DNA from: Devosia psychrophila
Lineage (GTDB): Bacteria; Pseudomonadota; Alphaproteobacteria; Rhizobiales; Devosiaceae
Reading direction: 5' to 3'
DNA length: 37,434 nucleotides
NCBI RefSeq assembly: GCF_000971275.1
Contig: NZ_LAPV01000127.1
Span: 1 to 37,434 of the forward strand
The position numbers were made by a program, and so were the translations under genes. This document shows, piece by piece, positions 1 through 7,516 of this stretch (within the stretch, counting starts at the first letter, position 1; the number at the start of each line of letters is the position of its first letter). The notes beneath the pieces are model-generated. The model was not told where the DNA came from, searched no databases, and saw nothing but the letters and a program-made list of their open reading frames with translations.

Positions 1-127
1 CCTCCTCGAACCTATCGGCAATATCCCGCCAGCGGAAGCTGAGGCAAACTTCTACGCGGCACTGGAACAAACGGCCATGGCCGCATAACTTATACCAAAC
101 AGCCTCCGGAATTCCCGGCGCGGTTCA
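1..127 (+). mobile_element. Right end of an IS3-family element
   Basis: The window opens inside an IS3-family element. After the transposase stop at 88 there is a short non-coding tail that ends in CCCGGCGCGGTTCA. Read outward, this gives TGAACCGCGCCGGG, which fits the TGAACCGCCCCGGG-like terminal repeats I know from IS3 elements of Proteobacteria. The boundary is placed at 127 because from 128 onward the sequence reads in frame into an IS30-family transposase. The left end and any 3-bp target duplication lie outside the window. Confidence 0.75.
2..88 (+). CDS. IS3-family transposase OrfB, C-terminal end (partial)
   Basis: Only the last 28 codons are visible, ending at the TAA at 86-88. The residues LLEPIGNIPPAEAEANFYAA are the characteristic C-terminal tail of IS3-family OrfB (DDE integrase) proteins, after the catalytic domain. 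The rest of the gene lies upstream of the window, so whether the transposase is intact cannot be judged. The TAA is followed by the element's terminal repeat, the normal IS3 arrangement. Confidence 0.8.
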   Translation, partial: LLEPIGNIPPAEAEANFYAALEQTAMAA

Positions 128-1045
128 ACTAACCCACGGCTGCACCACTACGTCCAAGACCGCTTGGCGGGCAAGATCCAGGCCCCTGACGGTTGTGATA
201 TTGCAGGCCCTCGGCAGGCACCGTTCAAGGGGCGCAACAAGCCGCATCGCGGTGACCATAAATGGGTCAATGGCTGGTCGCCCGAACAGATTGCCAACCG
301 GCTGCAGCTCGATTTCCCGGAGGACCAATCCATGCGCATTTCACACGAAGCCATTTACCAGGCCCTCTACATTCGAGGCCGAGGTGCTCTCGAACGCGAG
401 TTGGTCGGCTGCCTGCGCCGCGGCCGGGCGTTGCGCATCCCGCGGGCCAGGGCTCGGGCCAAGGCATGGGCACACGTCAGCGAGGAGATGATGATCTCCA
501 ACCGCCCCGCAGAAGTAGAAGACCGTGGGATGCCCGGGCATTGGGAGGGAGACCTGATCATCGGCTTGAACCGATCCGCGATCGGAACCCTGGTCGAGCG
601 ATCAAGTCGCTTTACCAGCCTCGTCCACCTGCCTCGCGAGAAAGGCTACGGGCTGGTTCAACGCACGAAGAACGGCCCCGCGCTGGCGGGCTATGCAGCC
701 GTCACCATGGCCAATGCTCTACAAGATACCGTGAAGACTCTGCCTTCCCGACTGTGGCGGTCATTGACCTGGGACCGTGGCAAGGAGCTATCCGACCATG
801 CCCGGTTCACGAGCGAGTCCGGGGTGAAGGTCTTCTTCGCAGCTCCCCGCAGTCCATGGCAGCGCGGCACTAACGAGAACACCAACGGCTTTTTGCGGCA
901 ATACTTCCCGAAGGGCACTGACCTGTCGCGGTGGACCGACCAAGAGATCCAAGCCGTAGCGCACAGGCTGAACAACAGGCCCCGGAAAACGCTTAGTTGG
1001 AAGACACCAACCGAAGCCTTGAATGAGTATCTAAAATCTGGCTAA
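128..1045 (+). pseudogene. IS30-family transposase, 5' truncated by IS3 insertion
   Basis: DDE transposase of the IS30 family. The catalytic core is complete. The first Asp lies in GHWEGDLI (about residue 129 counting from the TTG at 164), the second in TWDRGKE, and the Glu in SPWQRGTNENTNG. The frame is open back to the IS3 boundary at 128 and reads RLHHYVQDRLAGKIQ, which is normal internal IS30 sequence. The N-terminal helix-turn-helix is therefore missing and no true start is present. A 293-residue product from the TTG at 164 is possible but would lack the DNA-binding domain. It is most likely inactive. Confidence 0.85.
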
Positions 1046-1079
1046 TAACCCAGTGTTGCGACGACCGGTTGAATCCGCC
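128..1079 (+). mobile_element. IS30-family element, left part missing (interrupted by IS3)
   Basis: This is an IS30-family remnant made of most of the transposase plus the right end. The right boundary is set near 1079. The non-coding tail with TGTTGCGACGACCGGTTGAA resembles IS30-family terminal repeats, and from 1080 onward the minus strand reads as an unrelated IS3-family transposase. The left boundary coincides with the IS3 right end at 127, so IS3 inserted into the IS30 transposase gene. The missing IS30 left half should lie upstream of the window. Confidence 0.7.
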
Positions 1080-1395
1080 TTGGCTGCCGCTGTCCCAATG
1101 ATGGATCAGACCGGCCGCCGGCTGGCGCATGACGAGCGCCTTTCTGAGAGCCGACAGAGCCAGGGCGCGGTGCAGGCGGTCGCTGGTGGTCCAGCCGACG
1201 ATGCGACGAGAGAACAGATCCAGCACTACCGACAAATACAGCCAGCCTTGCCTGGTCCAGATGTAGGAGATATCGACCCCCCACTTCTCATCGGGACCCC
1301 GGGCCTCGAACACCTGGTCGAGCAGGTTCGGCGCCACTGGCCAGGAATGCTCGCTGTCGGTGGTGCGCTTGAAGCGGCGCTTCTGGGACGCTGCG
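1080..1395 (-). pseudogene. IS3-family transposase OrfB fragment
   Basis: On the minus strand, residues KRRFKRTTDSEHSWPVAPNL, EKWGVDISYIWTRQGWLYL and VLDLFSRRIVGW match the central catalytic region of IS3-family OrfB, with the first two catalytic Asp residues. The usual HHSDRGSQ motif reads HHWDSGSQ. Similarity stops exactly where the IS30 right end begins (1079/1080), so the IS30 element truncated this gene. The other side ends near 1395-1400, against an Lrp-like reading frame. Both the OrfB N-terminus and the Glu-containing C-terminus are absent. Confidence 0.8.
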
Positions 1396-1402
1396 TCGCA
1401 CA

Positions 1403-1717
1403 GTGGCGCTGATTGACGGACCCGCTGTTGGCAAACCGGTCCTGGCATTCATCCATGTAGACAGTTTGGGGTGGTGCAAAACCAACGAACTCATGACCTT
1501 CGCCGAGTTATCCGAAGTTGAAGAGGTACAATCGGTCGCGGGTGATACGTCCACGCTGCTCAAGGTGCGCTGCGCCTCCAGCGCGGATCTCGAGGCTCTG
1601 CTTGCGCGCTTGTATGCCATCCCCGGCGTCAAGGGCACGCGCTGCTACATGGTGCTTTCCACCTACAGCGAGCGACCGCCGCAGGCAGCAATCACAAACT
1701 TCGCTTTGGAAGGATAG
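1403..1717 (+). pseudogene. Lrp/AsnC-type regulator, C-terminal half only
   Basis: About 104 residues (GTG at 1403 to TAG at 1717) match the C-terminal ligand-binding (RAM) domain of Lrp/AsnC regulators. Features seen: VALIDGPAVGKPVLAFIHVD at the domain start, EEVQSVAGDTSTLLKVRC (the usual V.GD.D.LL.V pattern) and a hydrophobic C-terminal strand. The N-terminal helix-turn-helix is missing. Upstream sequence is the IS3 fragment, so transposition removed the DNA-binding half. A short effector-binding protein could in theory still be made, but no ribosome-binding site is evident. Confidence 0.75.
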
Positions 1718-2113
1718 ATGATGGCGGAGGAAGCAGCATTGAACTTCGCGAACTTCTTTGATGTCGAGCTTGATCTCCACAACACGCATTTCTCGTTCGC
1801 CGCTGCGGTGGGTCGATTGGCTGCTGCACGACACTAGAACGATGAAGGGTTCATCCCGGAGATTGAACGAGCCGCCCGCGATCCGATCTACAATGGTGCC
1901 CAGAAGGTTCCAGCCAACCTGCAGGAGTTCCGCGATGCCTTAGGTCGCCTGCCAGCCGGTATTGTGCTCCAGGAACAGCACGGGATTCGGCAGTATTTTA
2001 CGCAAATTACGACGTGTACCGCCTTTCTGCTGGGCGGCGCGGTCAAGGGCGGACGCGTTATCACCGATTGGCCGGGCCTCGTTGGGCTTTTACTGCGGAA
2101 GAGTCCGTCATGA
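1718..2113 (+). pseudogene. Broken ORF with DUF1501-like C-terminal fragment
   Basis: An ATG follows the Lrp remnant's stop directly, as in a translationally coupled pair. The frame runs 39 codons to an in-frame TAG at 1835-1837. It then continues open in the same frame to a TGA at 2111-2113. I do not recognise the first 98 codons (FANFFDVELDLHNTHFSFAA, then NDEGFIPEIERAARDPIYNG after the stop). The last 30 or so residues, FLLGGAVKGGRVITDWPGL, resemble the end of DUF1501 (Tat-exported) proteins, so two unrelated pieces may be fused near 2010. This is either decayed sequence or a chimera formed by deletion. Confidence 0.5.
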
Positions 2114-2154
2114 ATGGAGCGGCGGCGTCTTGTCCGGACGCCGCCGCTCGAAAA

Positions 2155-2598
2155 CTACATTGCGCTCGATTTAACGACCTGACCACGGATCTCGCCATCC
2201 GGGAATTTGGCGCTGTGCACGTTGAAGTACCACTTTCCGGCTTCGAGATCCGCCGCCTGTGCGTCATTCAACGTCGCCTCACCGGAGATCGGGCTGGCGA
2301 GTGGGGGCTCGATCGGCACGACGGGCTTGGCATTTTCGCCGATCGCCGCCGGGCCGTGGAAATGGGCCGCGGTAGCATCGCCGGTCAGCCCTTCATAAGT
2401 TATCGACCAAGTCAGCTTCTTGCTGTCGGTGTCATAGGAGATGTCGGACATGCCGGTGGCCATTGAGTCCGCCGGCGGCACTTCCTCGCTGGCAGACAAG
2501 TCCGCCTTATACGTCACCATTTCAGCAAATGCCGGTGCGCTCGAAAGGACCAGCGCAATGCCGGAAGCCACGACTTTAGCGTAAGAAAACAGTTTCAC
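2155..2598 (-). CDS. Secreted CHRD-domain protein
   Basis: Encodes 147 residues from a GTG at 2598, chosen because AGGAGG (2604-2609) lies 5 bases upstream and the product then begins with a clean signal peptide (VKLFSYAKVVASGIALVLSS, cleavage after APAFA). An extension to 2703 would hide the signal. The mature protein is one CHRD domain: an ADLSASEEVPP opening strand, the HFHGPA turn, SGEATL and a C-terminal KWYFNVHS...GEIRGQV. CHRD domains occur in chordin and in many bacterial exported proteins of unknown biochemical role. It is the only intact gene between the IS remnants. It ends close to the debris at 2113 and has an unusual repeat upstream (2671-2708). Confidence 0.88.
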   Translation of the reverse strand: MKLFSYAKVVASGIALVLSSAPAFAEMVTYKADLSASEEVPPADSMATGMSDISYDTDSKKLTWSITYEGLTGDATAAHFHGPAAIGENAKPVVPIEPPLASPISGEATLNDAQAADLEAGKWYFNVHSAKFPDGEIRGQVVKSSAM

Positions 2599-2670
2599 GA
2601 TTTCCTCCTCATACTGGCGAATGAGTTCGCCCTGCAGCAAGTCAATGGAGGAACCGGTAGGCCGTTCCAT

Positions 2671-2708
2671 TTTCTGGTGACAAATGCTCGTTTCTGCTGA
2701 CAAATGCT
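2671..2708. repeat. Two 18-bp direct repeats, 20-bp period
   Basis: TTTCTGGTGACAAATGCT (2671-2688) is repeated as TTTCTGCTGACAAATGCT (2691-2708) with one mismatch. The 20-bp period is about two helical turns. The pair lies 73-110 bp upstream of the CHRD gene start on its promoter side, so it may be a tandem operator. A decayed repeat unit belonging to the surrounding mobile DNA is equally possible. Confidence 0.7.
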
Positions 2709-2981
2709 TGGCGTCACCCGGTTCGCTCGTGTCGCCAATAAGTCATTTTGCGTTTTAGGCATCTGAGGCGTGCCAGCCGGCTGCGTTGTGAGGTAGGTGC
2801 CTTGGATTAAAGAACGACGTGCTGCTAGCGATGGAGCTGAATTGTACTTGCCGATAAGGATCAGGATCGCTTGCCCCAAACCCATGCCACCTCAGATGCG
2901 GTACGTAACTGGCGGAAGAGCCAGAAGCACCAAGTCTGTGAAATCGCTCGCAACTGCGACCCCCTTTTCGTTTCCAATAGT
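2709..2981. other. Intergenic, no gene recognised
   Basis: This holds only the spacer between the direct repeats and the ISL3 left end. Open frames cross it on the minus strand, but none has recognisable protein features or a ribosome-binding site. It may include the CHRD promoter or decayed host sequence. Confidence 0.6.
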
Positions 2982-4629
2982 GGCTCTGACTGAGTTCTGC
3001 TGCAGATAGCTGGTGCTCTGGCTCTGTTTTCCGGAGGGAATCAGCGCGATGGATCAGAAATTTCGACCTGCCAGCCTTGTGCCGAGCGGCTTCGTTGTGG
3101 AGGACACCATGGTGTCGGCCGAACGCGTCAGCGTCCGTGTTCGATCTGGTGCACCTTATTGTGCATGTCCAGCTTGTGGCGTGCTGTCCCGTCGGGTTCA
3201 GAGTCGGTATTTGCGTCGCGCGGCCGACCTGCCGCTCGGTGGGCGCGGTGTAGATTTGCTGATCCTCGTACGGCGCTTCTGGTGCGACGCCGTTCTGTGT
3301 GGTCGGCAGATCTTCGCGGAACGCTTTGCGGACGGCGTACTGGCGCAGCGAGCGCGCCGAACTGAGCGGCTCGACCATATCGTTCATCACCTCGGTTTAG
3401 CGCTGGGTGGCCGCCCCGGCGCCAGCTTCGCCGAGCGTTTGATGGTGCCGGTCAGCAACGACACCTTGCTTCGCGTGGTCCGACGGCGCGCTGCAACGCC
3501 CTTGGAAACGCTCGGCGTGATCGGTATCGACGACTTCGCCTGGCGGCGCAATCATCGTTACGGGACGATTGTGTGCGACCTGGAGCGCCGCCGGACGGTT
3601 ATACTGCTTCCTGACCGAGAGTCGGCAACCTCGGAAGCTTGGCTACGACATCATCCGTCGATCAGCATCGTCCCCGTGATCGCGGCGGTGGTTATGGTGA
3701 AGCCGTCAGAAAGGCGTTGCCCCAGGCAACCCAGGTCGCAGATCGGTGGCATCTCATGGAGAACGCAAGCCGCGCCTTCCTCGACGCCGTGCGTAAATCC
3801 ATGCGCCAGATCCGCTCCGTGATCGGCACCGCCGTCGTCAATCCTGATCTCCTCAGCGCCGCCGAGCGCCTCCAATATGAGGGATATCTATATCGGGAAG
3901 AGGCGAACACTGCGGTCCTGACGCTTTGGAAGGAGGGGATGCCGATCAAGCAAATCGTGAAGCGCACCGGTCACTCTCGCCAAACCGTTCGCCGGATCGT
4001 TCGCGGCGAACGAAATGACGTCTTCCGGCCTCGCCAAAGCTCGTTGGAGGCTGAGTTTCCCTGGCTCGACGCCCAATGGGATGCCGGCAAGCGGAATGCT
4101 TCAGCTCTATGGCGCGCCATGAGAGAGCGAAGTTACCGCGGCAGCTTGAGGGTCGTATCCGAATGGGCGACACGCCGTCGTCGTGCCGAAAAGACTGACG
4201 CGAGCAGCTTGGCGCGTGTCCCATCCGCACGCACGATCGCGCGACTGATGACGATTGGACGCGACCACCTCACCAAATCGGAAACCGTCACAATCGCTGC
4301 CATCGAACAGGGCGTTCCATCTCTCGTCGATGCGCGTGAAATCATACTTCCACGCCATGATCCGCAAGAAGGACGTAAAGTTGATGTCGCGGCTTGAGCG
4401 CGCTTCTCAAAGCCTCGTGGCTTCTTTCGGGAACGGCGTCACAAAAGACCAAGAGGCGGTCCGGGCGGCAATCCTATCGCCGTGGTCCAACGGGCAGACC
4501 GAAGGCCAGATCACAAAGCTCAAACTGGTGAAACGCCAAATGTACGGGCGTGGAAAGATTGACCTGCTGCAAGCACGATTGATCGGCGCAGCGTGACCTC
4601 TCAAACAGCAGAGAATATGCGTCAGAGCC
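2982..4629 (+). mobile_element. ISL3-family insertion sequence (about 1.65 kb)
   Basis: The ends form an imperfect inverted repeat. GGCTCTGAC (2982-2990), followed by a TTCTGCTG segment, matches GGCTCTGAC read from the right end (complement of 4621-4629), followed by TTCTCTGCTG. This fits the GGCTCT-type termini of ISL3 elements. The flanking 8-mers (ccaatagt and cctgttgc) are not duplicates, so either no target duplication survives or a deletion followed insertion. The right end falls inside a solute-binding-protein gene. The single transposase gene is frameshifted. Confidence 0.82.
3049..4596 (+). pseudogene. ISL3-family transposase with two frameshifts
   Basis: The ATG at 3049 has GGAGGGA upstream (3033-3039). 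The N-terminus carries the zinc-finger-like CPACGV...RRVQSRYLRR. The DDE core follows: Asp in VIGIDDFAWRRNHRYGTIVCD, Asp in QVADRWHLMENASRAF and Glu in WSNGQTEGQITKLKLVKRQM. These pieces are in different frames. The frame changes once near 3665-3690 (after AWLRHHPSISIV) and again near 4335-4360 (after VDAREI), returning to the first frame. Intact family members are one continuous ORF of roughly 500 residues, so this copy should be inactive unless recoded. Confidence 0.85.
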
Positions 4630-4630
4630 C

Positions 4631-4765
4631 CTGTTGCTCGCGAATTTACACTCCTCGCTGTTCTGGAGCGCCGTCCACAGCACTCTGTCGGGCAACGGCA
4701 CCGCCGCCGAAAATCTCGAAGGTCTCGAGGCTGACCTCACCGAACTCAAGGGCGACGCCTGGTAA
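4631..4765 (+). pseudogene. ABC solute-binding protein, C-terminal remnant
   Basis: 44 codons after the ISL3 right end read LLLANLHSSLFWSAVHSTLS, then GNGTAAENLEGLEADLTELK and end GDAW. This resembles the C-terminus of family-1 (maltose-type) periplasmic binding proteins. A strong terminator begins 25 bp after the stop (4763-4765), consistent with the 3' end of a real former gene. The body of the gene was lost by insertion or deletion at ISL3. No other part of that transport system is in the window. Confidence 0.65.
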
Positions 4766-4789
4766 CGGCTTCGACCAAGATGAATGACC

Positions 4790-4818
4790 GGCGGCGGATC
4801 AATCCACCGCCCGTTTTC
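4790..4818. terminator. Hairpin terminator, possibly bidirectional
   Basis: GGCGGCGGAT (4790-4799) pairs with ATCCACCGCC (4802-4811, one G-T wobble) around a 2-nt loop. It is followed by CGTTTTCG on the plus strand. It lies between the convergent solute-binding-protein remnant and the sugar operon. The T-run favours plus-strand termination, but it may also stop the minus-strand operon. Confidence 0.7.
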
Positions 4819-4820
4819 GT

Positions 4821-5600
4821 TCAGGGTGGCGCGCCGACCACCCATTGTTCGAGGTCAGTGGACGTGCCGGTCTGAAGCCCCGATAGATCCGACAGCAGAT
4901 AGATCGCCAGCCGCGCCACTTCGCTCGCCTCCAGCAACCGGCCCAGCGGTCGCACCGCGCCCGCCGTCTCGGCCCAGCTCTCGCCCTTGCCAAGCGTGCG
5001 CGCCTGCATCTGCTGCTCGCCCTCGGTGGCAGCCCATCCCATATTGATGCCGTTGACCCGGATACGGTCGGCCACATGCGCATTGGCCGCATTGCGCGTC
5101 AGCGTCTGTAGCGCGCCCTTGCTCGCCGAATAGATCGCTAGGTCCGCCGCGCCGCAATGCGCGTTCATCGACTGGATGTTGACGATCGATCCCGGCGCCC
5201 CGCGCGCCCGCAGATGCGTGATCAGCCCGCTCATCAGCAGGAACGGCGCCCTTGCATTGACCGCAAACAGCTTGTCCCACAGCGCCGGCGTGCCATCGAG
5301 AAAACTGGCGCGATCGGTAATCCCCGCCGCGTTGACCAGCCCGTCGAGCGGCCCACCCGCCAGCGCCTCTGCCATCAGCCGCGCCGGCACCTTCGGATCG
5401 CTCAATTCGCCGAACACCAGCTCGGCGCCGGCAATCTCCGCCCGCGCCCGCTCGGCCTTGCCCTTATCGCGGCCCGCCAGCACGATCCGGCTGGCGCCGT
5501 TGGCCTTCGCATGCCGCGCGATTTCAAGGCCGAGGCCCTGGAAGCCGCCGGTGATCAGCACGGCCTTGCCCAGGAGGCTTTGTCCGAAGGGGGTCGTCAT
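4821..5600 (-). CDS. SDR-family NAD(P)-dependent oxidoreductase (operon distal)
   Basis: A 259-residue classical short-chain dehydrogenase/reductase. Motifs: cofactor-binding TGGFQGLG (17-24), NAAG (90-93), and catalytic Ser144, Tyr157 and Lys161 (YSASK). The length is typical. It probably oxidises or reduces a sugar, polyol or sugar acid, because it is the last gene of a carbohydrate ABC operon, 15 bp after the second permease with a GGAGAGAG ribosome-binding site. A basic residue (Arg44) near the end of strand 2 may favour NADP, but this is weak. The substrate cannot be read from the sequence. The cytoplasmic location is inferred from the absence of a signal peptide. Confidence 0.88.
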   Translation of the reverse strand: MTTPFGQSLLGKAVLITGGFQGLGLEIARHAKANGASRIVLAGRDKGKAERARAEIAGAELVFGELSDPKVPARLMAEALAGGPLDGLVNAAGITDRASFLDGTPALWDKLFAVNARAPFLLMSGLITHLRARGAPGSIVNIQSMNAHCGAADLAIYSASKGALQTLTRNAANAHVADRIRVNGINMGWAATEGEQQMQARTLGKGESWAETAGAVRPLGRLLEASEVARLAIYLLSDLSGLQTGTSTDLEQWVVGAPP

Positions 5601-5615
5601 TGCTCTCTCCGCAAC

Positions 5616-6593
5616 TCAGCTCTGGTCGGTGATCCGCACATAGAGCGCGGTCACGGCGAGGATAATAGCGCCGAACAGAAGGCGCCGCGCCCCCTCTGGA
5701 ATCTGCAGCAGCGTCAGCAGCGTCCCGAGCACCGTCAGGATCAGCGCGCCGACAATGGTGCCCGAATAGGTGCCGCGCCCGCCAAAGATCGACGTGCCCC
5801 CGATCACCGCGGCAGCGACCGACGGCAGCATCAGCGAATTGGCCAGCGACAGCGACGGCGCCCGGATGATGCCGACATAGAGCAGCCCGGTAATCCCGGC
5901 GATCAGCCCCGACAGCGTATAGAGCGCCATCAGCACCTGCCACGAGCGCACGCCGGAAAGGCGGGTGGCATTCTCGTTGGCGCCTATCGCATAGAGTAGC
6001 CGGCCGAAGCCGGTGCGGCGCAGGCCCCAGATGATCAGGATGGCAAACGGCACGAAGAGGTAGAGCCCATTGGGCATGCCCAGGGTGCGGCCGGTGCCGA
6101 GGAACTCGAAGAACCACGGAATTTCCGAGCCGGTATTGATGACATAGCGCTGGTAGACCTGCAGGCACCCGGTGGCGATGAGACCCGTGCCCAATGTCAT
6201 GATCAGCGGATGGACGCGGCAGATGCCGACGCCAAAGCCGTTGACCAGCCCGATCAGCACTGCCGCTCCCAGCGCCAGCATGATGGCCATCGGCCCGCCG
6301 ACCAGCGGTGTCAGCGTCGCCACCACGAAGGCGCTCACCGTGGCGGCAACTCCGGCCGACAGGTCGATACCACCGGTCAGCATGGTCAGTGTCTGGCAGG
6401 CCGCCAGCATGGCCAGCGGCATCGCAAAGCGGATCGTGTTGCCCACCCAGCGCTCGTTGAAAATGCCCGGCTGCAAAACGTTGAGCAGCGCAATCAGCGC
6501 GAACAGCAGCAGCACCAGCGGAATGACCGGGTTCTCGCGAACAATCCGGCCAACGCGGCTCAGGGGCGAAATCGTCTCCACGGTTGCGGCCAT
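5616..6593 (-). CDS. Sugar ABC transporter permease (RbsC-like), second
   Basis: A 325-residue inner-membrane permease of the ribose/xylose/galactose class (BPD_transp_2). It starts MAATVETISPLSRVGRIVRE and has about nine or ten hydrophobic segments, including LTMLTGGIDLSAGV, typical of RbsC proteins. The C-terminal GGTSIFGGRGT loop is the family's ATPase-contacting region. The ATG at 6593 overlaps the TGA of the preceding permease gene (TGATG), so translation is coupled. The open frame extends much further upstream, but that part is out of phase with the neighbouring permease and is an artefact. With the neighbouring permease it should form the transmembrane channel. Confidence 0.9.
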   Translation of the reverse strand: MAATVETISPLSRVGRIVRENPVIPLVLLLFALIALLNVLQPGIFNERWVGNTIRFAMPLAMLAACQTLTMLTGGIDLSAGVAATVSAFVVATLTPLVGGPMAIMLALGAAVLIGLVNGFGVGICRVHPLIMTLGTGLIATGCLQVYQRYVINTGSEIPWFFEFLGTGRTLGMPNGLYLFVPFAILIIWGLRRTGFGRLLYAIGANENATRLSGVRSWQVLMALYTLSGLIAGITGLLYVGIIRAPSLSLANSLMLPSVAAAVIGGTSIFGGRGTYSGTIVGALILTVLGTLLTLLQIPEGARRLLFGAIILAVTALYVRITDQS

Positions 6594-7516
6594 CAGCGTC
6601 GTCCTCTCATTGCCAGCAGGCCGCCGGCCATCACCACGGCAACCATGATGGTCCCCTCGATGATGGTGGTGACGTTCGGATCGACCGACAGCAGCGTCAG
6701 GTCGAGCCGCAGCGTGCGCAGGATGAACACCGCGATGATCGGTCCGAGCAAGCCACCCTTGCCGCCGGTCAGCGCCACCCCGCCCAGCACCACCGCCGCT
6801 ACGCTGGCCATCAGATAGGGGCCGGCGATCGGCTCGCCGATACCGGTGCTGAGCGTGATCGAGAGCCCGCCCAAAGCCGCGAACAGGCCGGCAAAGCCAT
6901 AGGCCGCGACACGCGTCAGCCCGATCGGCACCCCCGAGCGGAAGGCCGCATGCTGGTCGCTGCCGATGGCATAGATCGACAGCCCCAGCTTGGACCGCCG
7001 CAGCGGCAGCCAGAAGATCACCACGAAGGCGATGAGCACTACGAGCGCGCGCGGCAACCACGACGTCAGCTCCGGCGGCAGGCCCGGAATGGTCACCGCC
7101 CCCACCACCAGTTCGCGCAGCCATGGCGCCGCCGCGCCACCTGGCGCATTGAGGATAAGCAGCGCCACGCCCTCCCATACGAACAGCATGGCGAGGGTGA
7201 CGACAATGTCAGGCACCCGGGTGAGCACGATCAGCACGACCCACCCGGCATTGGCATCGCCCATCTGATGCATCAGGAGCGCTGCGACCACCCCCGCTAC
7301 CGCCATGATCGAGGCAATGGAAAGATCGATGCCCCCGGCAATCACCACGATGCCCATGCCCACCGTAGCGAAAGCAAACGGCAGGGCGGCTCGCGCCAGC
7401 GAATCGAGGCCGGACGCCCCGAAATTGGGCTGGATCAGCCGCGTCGCTACCAGCAGGATGGCCAGAATGGCGAGCAGACCGAGCGACCAGCCATAGCGGG
7501 CAAGAACGCGCGTCAT
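6593..7516 (-). CDS. Sugar ABC transporter permease (RbsC-like), first
   Basis: A 307-residue polytopic membrane protein of the RbsC family, starting MTRVLARYGW. The family hallmark GGIDLSIASIMAVAG follows the third hydrophobic segment. The C-terminal half contains VVLGGVALTGGKGGLLGPII, matching the GG-rich cytoplasmic loop seen in the partner permease. The ATG overlaps the ATPase stop by 4 bp (ATGA), and its own stop overlaps the next permease start. Two different permease genes suggest a heterodimeric channel. Many RbsC systems use a homodimer, but two-permease versions are common in rhizobial sugar transporters. Confidence 0.9.
   Translation of the reverse strand: MTRVLARYGWSLGLLAILAILLVATRLIQPNFGASGLDSLARAALPFAFATVGMGIVVIAGGIDLSIASIMAVAGVVAALLMHQMGDANAGWVVLIVLTRVPDIVVTLAMLFVWEGVALLILNAPGGAAAPWLRELVVGAVTIPGLPPELTSWLPRALVVLIAFVVIFWLPLRRSKLGLSIYAIGSDQHAAFRSGVPIGLTRVAAYGFAGLFAALGGLSITLSTGIGEPIAGPYLMASVAAVVLGGVALTGGKGGLLGPIIAVFILRTLRLDLTLLSVDPNVTTIIEGTIMVAVVMAGGLLAMRGRR

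Noticed and set aside
2755..3390. 211-codon minus-strand open frame spanning the ISL3 left end
   Set aside because: It crosses the element boundary, has no recognisable domain and overlaps the start of the transposase.
6594..7178. N-terminal extension of the second permease frame
   Set aside because: It lies out of frame within the first permease gene. A coupled ATG at 6593 and RbsC-like length fix the start.
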